A DNA stretch of 64,000 nucleotides from Bacteroidota bacterium. GTDB lineage: Bacteria; Bacteroidota; Bacteroidia; B-17B0; Aurantibacillaceae. Of the stretch, positions 20,728 to 30,145 are shown one piece after another. Positions within the stretch are counted from its first letter, which is position 1, and each line of letters begins with the position of its first letter. The position numbers and the translations under genes were made by a program. The notes under the pieces were generated by a model. The model ran no database searches and was not told where the DNA came from. It saw nothing but the letters and a program-made list of their open reading frames with translations. The stretch spans positions 1-64,000 of the forward strand of contig JAJNBG010000014.1 in assembly GCA_021155905.1 (NCBI GenBank). The letters run 5' to 3'.

Positions 20728-22788
20728 TTATTTGGTGATCCCGGTTTTCAATTCGTGAAACAAATTGCAGATTTTAGCCTCCGCTTCATTTTTTGAGGGC
20801 GTACCATCTAATAGTATTTGATTGATGAATACTTCCCTGTTTTCTTTCAAATCATATATGACACTATAAAAAATGTATTGTTTCTTTTTACCCGCTATCA
20901 CAACAAAGCCGGTTTTTAAAACATGAGATGTACCATAGGTATCTATTATATTTCTTATCTCATCCGCGCTAAAAACAGGAACTCTGGATTTTTCATTATC
21001 CCGGCCATCCATTCTCTCATATAACCAATCATTGACCACAGAAAAGTCATTCATTTTATTTACCTCGTCACTTCTAATTAATCCAGGATCCAATACGACA
21101 AGACGAAAGTTTTGCTTTTCCGCACATGACCTGATTGCACTAACCACATTTTGCTGTTGGATATCCGCTTCAATATAATTGCTTTGCTTACCATCCTCGT
21201 TGAAAATAATATAAAAAGGGTCCAACGACATAACACTGCTAATATTACCAACTACCCGCATTTTTTTTGTAAACTTATTAATTTTATAACTTTTTGGGGT
21301 ATAAGGAGCTACTACTTCATGACCTACTGTTCTTGGAAATTTTACGGCAAATTCCTTATCCGTTGAAAATAAATCAGCGAAAACATTTTTGTAATAAGAA
21401 GTTGAGTCTTTATAAGGACTTACGTTTGTTATTTTTATATTATCATCAAACGTTTCCAAATCACAATTAGTGTAATACATCAGGTTAATGAGACTATCAG
21501 ATATCGCATTTAAGACGCGATCTTCCGGGTATTTTTTATGTTTTCGGAAAGTAAAATTTAAAGCCAAAATATTCCATTCATTATCAGGCATTTTATTTAT
21601 TAAATGATACAATTGTTGGGGATAACTTTCTACCTCAAGATAATGAATGGGCCCGTCCAAATAAGAATCCTTATTATATCTTAAAAAACCGATTCTGTTC
21701 AGGGAAATAGCATACACACATTTAGCAATTGTTTGTGCCAGGAAAATATTGTCAGGGTATTTTTGTGTCAAAATATAAGCTGAATATAAAGCGCTGTTAT
21801 AATCCCGATTTTTCAAAAACAGCCTGCATACTTCAAACCGGCAAATATCCCGTATGTAGTCAAATCTGCTTTCACCAATAATATTTGTTAGCTTACCAGT
21901 ACTGTTATTTTCATTTATTAGTTGCTCAACAGCAGCTTTTCGTTTAGCTGTGTTTGGATGAGTATGCTCAGAATCATCTTCATTGGCGTTATACCTTATA
22001 GGAGCTACATCTTTTAAAAAATACCTTTCCGGGATTTTATAATTATCAGATTCAAAAAAAGATTTTTTAAATTCGACTAATTCAAAAGGCAAAGATGCGC
22101 CCTGAAGAACTTCAAAAAGGTCTTTGGCCTGAACAAGATCATATTTTGTCGTCTCCAGGAGTTTAAAACCTTCTATATCAGCTTCGCCCTCATGTTCCTT
22201 TGAATATTGGCACTTCTCGAGTAAAAGGGTCTCTTGTGTTTTTCCTTCCGCGCTGCTTTCCAGCTTTTCATTATGTATGTACCCAAGTATATTATGTTGT
22301 TTTACATAATGTGTTATTTCATGGCATAAAACATACGCTAGCTGCGCTTCGTTTTTCGTATGAGCAATCAGCCCGACATCAACAAACAAATACCCCTTAT
22401 CATAACAATATGCATTAACAACAGAAGACTTCAAGGCGTAAATGTTGATTTTTTTTCTTAATTCGGGCTGGTCTTTTAAAATGATATCTACTATTTCATT
22501 AATATAAATGGTAACCTCATCATTGATCAGTGCATTTCCACTCTTTATTTTTTTTTCAATCTCATAGTTTGCTGCTGTCAAGTATGTTGATTTAAGACTC
22601 TTATTAAGATCTTCGGTTTTACTTAATTCTGTGATTTCCTGAGCGACCGTTTCTTTTATGTCTTTTGTGAAGATCTCCGGCAAAGCTCCCTGTGACTTTA
22701 ATGGCTTGTAATCCAATTTAAGGTTTTGCTGTGAAAACAAACACAGTTTAATGCCAAATAGAAAAATTAATAAAAATATATTTCTCAT
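20728..22788 (-). CDS. M48 family metallopeptidase, secreted
   Basis: 686 aa; signal peptide, HEITHYVKQH (HExxH) and EGEADIEGFKLL. Confidence 0.85.
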   Translation of the reverse strand: MRNIFLLIFLFGIKLCLFSQQNLKLDYKPLKSQGALPEIFTKDIKETVAQEITELSKTEDLNKSLKSTYLTAANYEIEKKIKSGNALINDEVTIYINEIVDIILKDQPELRKKINIYALKSSVVNAYCYDKGYLFVDVGLIAHTKNEAQLAYVLCHEITHYVKQHNILGYIHNEKLESSAEGKTQETLLLEKCQYSKEHEGEADIEGFKLLETTKYDLVQAKDLFEVLQGASLPFELVEFKKSFFESDNYKIPERYFLKDVAPIRYNANEDDSEHTHPNTAKRKAAVEQLINENNSTGKLTNIIGESRFDYIRDICRFEVCRLFLKNRDYNSALYSAYILTQKYPDNIFLAQTIAKCVYAISLNRIGFLRYNKDSYLDGPIHYLEVESYPQQLYHLINKMPDNEWNILALNFTFRKHKKYPEDRVLNAISDSLINLMYYTNCDLETFDDNIKITNVSPYKDSTSYYKNVFADLFSTDKEFAVKFPRTVGHEVVAPYTPKSYKINKFTKKMRVVGNISSVMSLDPFYIIFNEDGKQSNYIEADIQQQNVVSAIRSCAEKQNFRLVVLDPGLIRSDEVNKMNDFSVVNDWLYERMDGRDNEKSRVPVFSADEIRNIIDTYGTSHVLKTGFVVIAGKKKQYIFYSVIYDLKENREVFINQILLDGTPSKNEAEAKICNLFHELKTGITK

Positions 22789-22909
22789 AACAGATGTAAA
22801 GCTAAGAAAAAAGAAGGCTTGGTTTTTCCTAAAATGCCCTCAACCAAAAATAAGTTCTCAAATAGAGTATATTTTTATATTTTTACCGAAACCTATATAT
22901 AATTCCCCT

Positions 22910-24526
22910 ATGAAAAAGAAACTATTAAGTATTATTTTCGTCCTTGTTTGCGGGTGCCTTTTAGCACAAAAAAATTATGAAAAAAGCGAAGCATTTGACG
23001 AGTTCGATGGCTGGACAAAGTTACTACAGCTTAGAAATAATAATACCGGATTAATGGAAATCAGTAAAAAAGAGGGTGTAAATTTTACGCTGTTTAATGC
23101 TCAAAAAAAGAAAATTTCATCTGGAAAACTCCCTTTAACAAAATTGGGAGAAAAACTTAATTTGGTTCAAATTGAAGGCGTTTATGATATCTCTGGTGAT
23201 TATGTAGCTTTCATTATTGGAACAGCAGAAGACAATAAAAAGAAACCGGTATTTTACCGATTAATCATTGATGGGAACAACGGCAAATTAAAAAGCGAAG
23301 AAGTTATCGGTGAGCTTGATGAAATGACGATGGGCGCTGCTTACGGAATGGTTTTCGGAGATACCGATGTGCCAACTTTTGTCATCGAAAAGGATCCTGA
23401 TTCAGATTATTATGCCATCATTAAATATAATACCATAGCCGCTGAAACTAAAGACCGTATTGAAGTATCGCATTTTGGTCCGGATCACAAGATGATTAAC
23501 AAGGCCAATTATAATACGCCTACCGATAAATATAAATTCACTAAATTTCTATCTGCTTATGTTCATGGCAGTGATTATGTGTTAATAGGAACAAGCGCCT
23601 TTAATACAAAAAAATCTGGTGGCGAAGAAGTAAGGTATTATGTGGCTCAACTAAATAAAGGTAAAACGCTGTTCGTTCAAAAAGAACTGCAATATACAGA
23701 GTACACAAAATCTGCTAAATCTTATTTTATTTATAATAAGCCAAAAAATATGGTAACCATGATGCTTTTACTTCCAGTTGCGAAGTCTAATCGGTGGTCA
23801 CAATTAAATCAAAATATTAACCCTACATCAATGGCATTAGACAAGCCTTACCAGGCCGATTATTCCAAAATAGAATCTATCTATAAAACGAAGATGGAAA
23901 GGAAAGATGAGTTTGGAGGAATGATTCAGGGCTCTTTTGTTGATAAAGCCGGTAATTTAACTTTTTTAATCCAACAGACGATAAAGAAATTAGGATCTGG
24001 GGGAATGGGAATGCCGGCTCCGGTTGAGGCAACTATTTTCGGCGATGTAGCATTGATAACTATGTCGCCTGAGGGGAAAGAGGTTTCTTCTGCTTTGTTT
24101 CCTTATAGCGTATACAGAAAAGGTGATCATGACCCTTTTTGTTACAACAGTGCGCGCAAGGGCCGCAGAGTAAACAGTGGTTTTTCGCCTGTGTCTGATA
24201 ACGACTGGTATTATGGAATAGATTTCATTTCTACGGATAATGCCAGCTATTTGTTCTTTAATAATACTATCGATAATATGGAAAAACCGGAAAATAAGGA
24301 AGCCGGTATGATTAGAGGTATTTCAGGAACAAATGGTGTAATGTATACTTACAAAGGAGGTACCCTTAAAAAAGAATTTATGTTTGGCCAGCCAGCCGAT
24401 AAAAAAGAAGCAAAATTCATTAATCCTGGATCATCCGATTATAATGCAACAACAAAAACTTATTGCACGGTTTTAACAGATCCCAAATTAAAAAAATCCA
24501 CCGTTGTGTGGACAAAACTAGATTAA
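22910..24526 (+). CDS. Hypothetical secreted protein, possibly beta-propeller-like
   Basis: Track ORF starts at 22751; signal peptide MKKKLLSIIFVLVCGCLLAQ begins at 22910. Confidence 0.6.
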   Translation: MKKKLLSIIFVLVCGCLLAQKNYEKSEAFDEFDGWTKLLQLRNNNTGLMEISKKEGVNFTLFNAQKKKISSGKLPLTKLGEKLNLVQIEGVYDISGDYVAFIIGTAEDNKKKPVFYRLIIDGNNGKLKSEEVIGELDEMTMGAAYGMVFGDTDVPTFVIEKDPDSDYYAIIKYNTIAAETKDRIEVSHFGPDHKMINKANYNTPTDKYKFTKFLSAYVHGSDYVLIGTSAFNTKKSGGEEVRYYVAQLNKGKTLFVQKELQYTEYTKSAKSYFIYNKPKNMVTMMLLLPVAKSNRWSQLNQNINPTSMALDKPYQADYSKIESIYKTKMERKDEFGGMIQGSFVDKAGNLTFLIQQTIKKLGSGGMGMPAPVEATIFGDVALITMSPEGKEVSSALFPYSVYRKGDHDPFCYNSARKGRRVNSGFSPVSDNDWYYGIDFISTDNASYLFFNNTIDNMEKPENKEAGMIRGISGTNGVMYTYKGGTLKKEFMFGQPADKKEAKFINPGSSDYNATTKTYCTVLTDPKLKKSTVVWTKLD

Positions 24527-24545
24527 CATAGTAATTTTGAATCTT

Positions 24546-24580
24546 AAACAACTTTACTTTTCCAGTAAAGTTGTTTTTTT
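24546..24580 (+). terminator. Rho-independent terminator
   Basis: aaacaactttact-tttcc-agtaaagttgttt followed by T-run. Confidence 0.8.
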
Positions 24581-24680
24581 TAGAAGACAATCGGTTTTAT
24601 GATTTCAAAATACCCTGCTGTGGGTACTAACCTTTATTTTGTACTTTTTAACTTTGACAATAAAATACCAAAATCCAACT

Positions 24681-26462
24681 ATGAAAAAATTAATTTTACT
24701 TTCAACCGCTTGCATTTTTAGTTTCCAATCAATCAAAGCGCAGGTTCCAATTCTTGAAAAAACCTATGAAGTATCCAGGAAAGCGAAAAACGGATACCTG
24801 GGAAATATTGAAATGAACAAGGAAAAAGAAACAATCGATATGATCTATGTTTTACCTTCATTACTTCCCAGAAAAGTAAAAACTGAGATCTACACCTATG
24901 ACAAAGACCTTAATTTATTAAATACCGTAAGAGAAGAAGAATGGGCGGAAAAACTGAAGACACGCTGGAAATGGTTCAACTATAAAGGTGATGTTTATTC
25001 CACTATTAATCTTGCTGCGTCTGTCGATTTGACTGGAGGCGTTGTTTTCAGGCAAAAACAAATAACCTATTACTATAACTGGTATTACGGTCGATATACG
25101 AAAAAAGTAAAACAACTGGAAAAAATTAAAGCAAAAACAGAAACCGATTCAAAGTATGCGTACAGAGCATCTTATGAGGTGGAAGCTGATAGTAATTTAC
25201 TTGTAATAGCAGGGAGAACAGAAAAGAAAACACATAAAGCCTATACACATTTTGACATCCTAAGTTGTGACAACAAAGTGAATATTAAACCAATTGGCAC
25301 TCTTGAATTTAAATATCCAAATGGAGTGTATTTTTCCGCTCCTTTAAAAGATGATAATGAGGCATTGAGTAATGATGATTTCCCTCGTGACTGGATTCTG
25401 ATTTTTGCCCCAATTGGCATGTTTAAAGACGATAAAGATCCTAAACCAACTAACTATACCTACGTGCGCCTATCTCCACAAGGACAGGTAGTAGAGCGTT
25501 TCAATTTCGATTCACCTTCCAACGGATGGCGTGTATTAGGCGCCTATGAAAAAGATGGTTCTGTGTTCCTTTATGGATCAGCCATAACCAAAGATCCTAC
25601 TGAAAAATACATAGATAAATTGTATAATAATTTACAGATGGCCCCAACCACTTCAGCTTCCCAGGAGGAGAAAGATTTAGCCGCTGCTGCACCTAACGGC
25701 AATCCATTTGGGGGTTTTGCTGCCATGAGCTCCACAGATTATGGCGCTACACAAGAAGCTCTGGATGTTCCATTGGATGAATTAAAATATACAAACTTCC
25801 AGATAGGAAAGATAACCAATAGTAAATTTGATTTCATTAGTTCACCAAATATCGAAGAGTTTGAGAAAAAGAAGGCAAAACCTGCTGACCAAAAGAAATT
25901 CGTGGCGTTTGACGGGAAAAAATTTGTAGTAAACGGAATATCTTTTACCAGTTCAGGAGATGTATTTATTAGTGGTCAGGATTTTGTCAAGAAAGATAAT
26001 AAAAAGATTTACAAAGGGGTTTATATGTTTCAATTTGAACCAAACGGCACATTGAAAAAGAATTATGGTGTCTTTATCGATCAAAGCAAAAAGAAAGGTT
26101 TCATGAGCAACAAACTATTGACGTCTGATATGATCATGGCTGATAACTCTATTTTTGAATCAGGAGATGGCAAGAGCTTATATTGGTTAATGAGATCAGC
26201 AAAAACCGTCGTGTGCAATACAGAAACGTCGGGAGGATATAAAACAGAGACCTGCACGCCCTTATTTGGTTTTGATTACGGAAGCATTAATATAACAAAT
26301 GGTGAACTTTCAGAATTCAAATCCTTCGGTGATGAGGAAAAAAGAGAATACTACCTCTTTGCCAATACATCAAGCTATAAAATGGGAACCAACCTGTTTT
26401 TCTTCAGTGAAACAAAAAAAGGCGACAAAATCCTATTAACCAGAATGGATCTTACAAAATAA
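24681..26462 (+). CDS. Hypothetical secreted protein, possibly beta-propeller-like
   Basis: Signal peptide MKKLILLSTACIFSFQSIKAQ at 24681 (track start 24639); about 590 aa, size and organisation resemble the upstream gene. Confidence 0.6.
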   Translation: MKKLILLSTACIFSFQSIKAQVPILEKTYEVSRKAKNGYLGNIEMNKEKETIDMIYVLPSLLPRKVKTEIYTYDKDLNLLNTVREEEWAEKLKTRWKWFNYKGDVYSTINLAASVDLTGGVVFRQKQITYYYNWYYGRYTKKVKQLEKIKAKTETDSKYAYRASYEVEADSNLLVIAGRTEKKTHKAYTHFDILSCDNKVNIKPIGTLEFKYPNGVYFSAPLKDDNEALSNDDFPRDWILIFAPIGMFKDDKDPKPTNYTYVRLSPQGQVVERFNFDSPSNGWRVLGAYEKDGSVFLYGSAITKDPTEKYIDKLYNNLQMAPTTSASQEEKDLAAAAPNGNPFGGFAAMSSTDYGATQEALDVPLDELKYTNFQIGKITNSKFDFISSPNIEEFEKKKAKPADQKKFVAFDGKKFVVNGISFTSSGDVFISGQDFVKKDNKKIYKGVYMFQFEPNGTLKKNYGVFIDQSKKKGFMSNKLLTSDMIMADNSIFESGDGKSLYWLMRSAKTVVCNTETSGGYKTETCTPLFGFDYGSINITNGELSEFKSFGDEEKREYYLFANTSSYKMGTNLFFFSETKKGDKILLTRMDLTK

Positions 26463-26477
26463 GAAACACAACAGATT

Positions 26478-26517
26478 AAATTGCCTCAAATTATAAATAG
26501 TTTGGGGCAATTTTTTT
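26478..26517 (+). terminator. Rho-independent terminator
   Basis: aaattgcctcaaa / tttggggcaattt, one mismatch, T-run. Confidence 0.7.
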
Positions 26518-26529
26518 AAATACGAATTT

Positions 26530-28056
26530 ATGCAAATGAAAATAATTGTATCCGGCTTACTTATTATGAGTAGCTTTTTAGCTAAAGCGCAGGACGCGTA
26601 TGCACCGATCAACCTTGGTCCGGCAATAAACTCAAAAAACGGTGAAGGACAATCGGTAGTCTCCGCTGATGGAAAAGAAATATATTTCTGGAGAGAGCTT
26701 TACAGGCAATCCATTGGAGAGACTGTTCAAAGTGCCTGGTATTCAAAACAAGACAGTAGCGGCAAATGGATTCCGGCCAAATATATGAGTAAACCTTTTA
26801 ATACAGGTTTAGTAAGTTCAGGTATATATAACGTTTCTCCGGATAACAACAGCATTTTACTCAGAGGTTATTTTAAAAACAGTGAACGTCTTAAGGGAGG
26901 TTTTTCCATGGTAACCCGTGGAGCAAGAGGATGGAATGATCCAATTGGATTAGAAGTTCCTGATTACAACGAAATGTCACAGGGAAGGTTTTCAGGAGGT
27001 TTTTTAATGCCGGATGGAAAAGGATTGATCATCTATTTAAGCGAAACCGCGGGCAGTACTATTTGTGATTTATATGTTTCCTTTAAAAAAGAAGACGGTA
27101 CTTTTACGAGACCAGCTTATATTACCGGCTTAAATACAGCAAATACGGAATCCACTCCGTTTATCGCTTCCGATAATAAAACATTATATTTTTCAAGCGA
27201 TAGGCCCGGTGGTTTAGGGAATAATGACATATGGAAAGCAACGCGCTTAGATGACACATGGATGAATTGGTCAACCCCTCAGAATCTTGGTCCAACCATT
27301 AACTCAGCAGACTGGGATGCTTATTTTTCGTTAGACGCAAAAGGCGAATATGCCTACATGACAAGTTCGCAAAATAGTTTGGGTAGCAGCGATATTGTAA
27401 AAATAAAACTAGCAGTAGAGAATAAACCTGAGCCTGTTGTATTGATAAAAGGAAAGGTTCTAAATAAAAATACGAATCAACCGGTTGAAGCAAAGATCAG
27501 TTACGAAAATCTGGCAACAGGATTAAATCAGGGCGTTGCTATTAGTAATCCTATGACAGGCGAATATCAGATAGCTTTGCCGTATGGTATCAACTACGGA
27601 TTCAGTGCATCCGCGCCTGCTTATGTTTCAATTTCCGACAACATAGATCTCACAGCCATTTCAGAATATAAAGAAATGACCCGCGACCTTTTCCTTGCTC
27701 CATTGGAAACAGGACAAGTTGTAAGGATCAACAATATTTTCTTCGAATTTGCGAAAGCAGATCTTAAAACTGAATCTTTTTCCGAATTGAACCGACTTGT
27801 AAAATTAATGGAACAAAATCCAACGATGGAAATCGCCTTAGGCGGACACACTGACAATGTCGGCTCGGAAGAATCCAATTTAAAATTATCAACTGACCGC
27901 GCCAAAGCTGTTTTAAACTACCTGGTTTCAAAGGGAATTACACAATCAAGAATAAGCTCAAATGGTTATGGAAAATCAAAGCCTGTTGTTGAAAATGATA
28001 CCGAAGAAAACAGGGCACTTAACAGGCGTGTTGAATTTACGATCATTAAAATTTAA
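26530..28056 (+). CDS. OmpA-family protein with N-terminal PD40/WD40-like repeats
   Basis: 508 aa; TLYFSSDRPGGLGNNDIWKA PD40 motif; OmpA C-domain NNIFFEFAKADLKTESFSEL...IALGGHTDNVGSEESNLKLSTDRAKAVLNYL. Confidence 0.9.
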   Translation: MQMKIIVSGLLIMSSFLAKAQDAYAPINLGPAINSKNGEGQSVVSADGKEIYFWRELYRQSIGETVQSAWYSKQDSSGKWIPAKYMSKPFNTGLVSSGIYNVSPDNNSILLRGYFKNSERLKGGFSMVTRGARGWNDPIGLEVPDYNEMSQGRFSGGFLMPDGKGLIIYLSETAGSTICDLYVSFKKEDGTFTRPAYITGLNTANTESTPFIASDNKTLYFSSDRPGGLGNNDIWKATRLDDTWMNWSTPQNLGPTINSADWDAYFSLDAKGEYAYMTSSQNSLGSSDIVKIKLAVENKPEPVVLIKGKVLNKNTNQPVEAKISYENLATGLNQGVAISNPMTGEYQIALPYGINYGFSASAPAYVSISDNIDLTAISEYKEMTRDLFLAPLETGQVVRINNIFFEFAKADLKTESFSELNRLVKLMEQNPTMEIALGGHTDNVGSEESNLKLSTDRAKAVLNYLVSKGITQSRISSNGYGKSKPVVENDTEENRALNRRVEFTIIKI

Positions 28057-28072
28057 TTCTAATTCATCAAAT

Positions 28073-28098
28073 AAAAAAGGAGCTGATGCTCCTTTTTT
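28073..28098. terminator. Bidirectional terminator
   Basis: aaaaaaggagc-tgat-gctcctttttt perfect inverted repeat between convergent genes. Confidence 0.8.
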
Positions 28099-28128
28099 TG
28101 TTTTCAAAATATCGAAACCAAACGGGTA

Positions 28129-29175
28129 TTAATAAGGGATCAAAGCTACTGAAAACATACTGCTGTTCTGAATTTTCTGCGAAGCCAAAACTTTTAATAC
28201 AGATTTTTTAAGCTTTGCTCTGGCTGTATACAATCGAACCATTTCTGGTCCCGTAATTCCGGCACGAATGGTTCGACGATATTCAGGCTGAAGAACTCCA
28301 CTCAACTGGCTAGTCCCATCAAAACCTCTAGAACTAGCTCTGGCTTCGACAATAGCTACTTTTGTGATGCCTCCCATTAATGAGCGGGATAAAATTTGCC
28401 CTGTTTCGCTGTCTACTAATAAAAAAGCTTGTTGCGCACCGCCTGCACCGGCTTTGAAAACATCGAGTTTAAGATAAACAGTACCTTTATCCCTGCTGTT
28501 TTTGGATGCTGCAATATCGGCTGCACTTACTAATTTAAAAGGAAATTCATAAGCATCTTTGATTTCTTCGTTAGTCATTTCAGTAGCGTCTTTATCGATC
28601 AATAATGTTTTTTTTGCCAGTTTCGCATCCAGGGTTTTAAGATCGAATTGTTTGTCCAGATCATAATACACCCTGATTTTATGCACCAACAATAATAGAT
28701 CTGCCGGTGAAGGCACATCGTTTTCACAGGAAAACTTAAAAGATTTATGATACAAATCAAAATTTGTTTTCCCTTTTTTGTTGGTTTCACTGTAACCTAA
28801 ACATACCTCATACTTTAAAAATTCCACCCCTTCAATAGAGGCTGCCTCGTGTGTAATTACTGTGAGTTTAGATAAGTCATCGAGCGTGTATGACAAAATC
28901 TTACTTTCCTGGATAAATTCTACAGGGGTTTCCTTCCAAAATTCAGCAAAAGTAGCCTTTGTTATTTCATTATCTTTTTTGATATTCTCCAGGTACACTG
29001 GGATCTCACTGTCTTTGCCTTTACTTTTCAATTCACTTATCGTTTCGGGATTTTCATCCAAAAGGACAACAACTAATTTTCTCTTCTTTATTTCAGCCTT
29101 CGCTGAAAAATCATCTCCTGCATAACAGTTAATAATAGCGGACATCAATAATAACGCAAGGCTTAGTTTCTTCAT
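28129..29175 (-). CDS. Hypothetical secreted protein
   Basis: 348 aa with signal peptide MKKLSLALLLMSAIINCYAGDD. Confidence 0.6.
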   Translation of the reverse strand: MKKLSLALLLMSAIINCYAGDDFSAKAEIKKRKLVVVLLDENPETISELKSKGKDSEIPVYLENIKKDNEITKATFAEFWKETPVEFIQESKILSYTLDDLSKLTVITHEAASIEGVEFLKYEVCLGYSETNKKGKTNFDLYHKSFKFSCENDVPSPADLLLLVHKIRVYYDLDKQFDLKTLDAKLAKKTLLIDKDATEMTNEEIKDAYEFPFKLVSAADIAASKNSRDKGTVYLKLDVFKAGAGGAQQAFLLVDSETGQILSRSLMGGITKVAIVEARASSRGFDGTSQLSGVLQPEYRRTIRAGITGPEMVRLYTARAKLKKSVLKVLASQKIQNSSMFSVALIPY

Positions 29176-29355
29176 AATATAAGTTTTAGAATTTAATTTT
29201 ATAAATATAACATTTAAGTGCTTTCAATACTATGGCCATTTTATTTCCAGGATAGAATGGCCCTCACAACTTTTGACAGGCAGATGATCTTATTTTTTCT
29301 GAGATGGTAAAATGGGTTGGACGCACTTTAGCTTGAATAATAGCTTCGAATAGCC

Positions 29356-29382
29356 TTTCCTGGTTTTAATAAAATCAGGAAA
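29356..29382 (-). terminator. Possible terminator/hairpin abutting the methyltransferase stop codon
   Basis: tttcctggttttaataaaatcaggaaa near-perfect inverted repeat. Confidence 0.4.
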
Positions 29383-29383
29383 T

Positions 29384-30145
29384 TTACTTTCTGCACATAT
29401 AAAGCAGTTCGCCTTTGGGAAGTCGGTAACGTTCGACTAATTCCGCCGGAATCTCCTTAGTATAGTCTTCCACGGTAACGTTAAAGCCGGCTGCTTGTAA
29501 TTTATCTTTATAGTCTAATCCAAACAAACGAACATGGTCTTTTTGCCAGAAATGTATTTCGCGCTCTTTTTCGCTGGTAATGCTTTTATCCTCGTATGTT
29601 TTATTGCGATTCACATCCTGAGGAATCTGGAAAATTCCAAATCCACCCGGTTTCATCATCCGGTATAATTCACGCATGCATTGGTCCGCATCTTCAACAT
29701 GCTCCAATACATGATGGCAGAAAATGACATCAAAGGAATTATCTGCAAAAGGAGCCTTATGTAAATCGAAATGATGATCTGCAATCGGTGAATTATAATC
29801 ACCTGTCACATATTCTAAATTAGGCATCGCCTTAAACAATTTATAAAAGCATTGCTCAGGAGCAATATGCAATAATTTATGCTTTGCAGTGAAAAAGTCA
29901 GTCTTATTTTTTAAATACAACCACAACAAGCGATGCCTTTCTAACGACAAACTCCCGGGGCATAATACATTTTCTCTTTTAGCCCTTCCACTGTAACCAT
30001 AGGGTAAGAATTTACGATAGGTTTTGCCGCTTATTGGATCCTCATAAGTATTACCGTAATAAACGATTGGAGCAATTTTACTGAAAATTAAACTGAATTT
30101 AATTAAAATCGGCCTGGGTATTGTGCGAAGAAGAAAATGAAACAT
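29384..30145 (-). CDS. Class I SAM-dependent methyltransferase
   Basis: 253 aa; Methyltransf_11-like FDVIFCHHVLEHVEDADQCMRELYRMMKPGGFGIFQIP. Confidence 0.88.
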   Translation of the reverse strand: MFHFLLRTIPRPILIKFSLIFSKIAPIVYYGNTYEDPISGKTYRKFLPYGYSGRAKRENVLCPGSLSLERHRLLWLYLKNKTDFFTAKHKLLHIAPEQCFYKLFKAMPNLEYVTGDYNSPIADHHFDLHKAPFADNSFDVIFCHHVLEHVEDADQCMRELYRMMKPGGFGIFQIPQDVNRNKTYEDKSITSEKEREIHFWQKDHVRLFGLDYKDKLQAAGFNVTVEDYTKEIPAELVERYRLPKGELLYMCRK

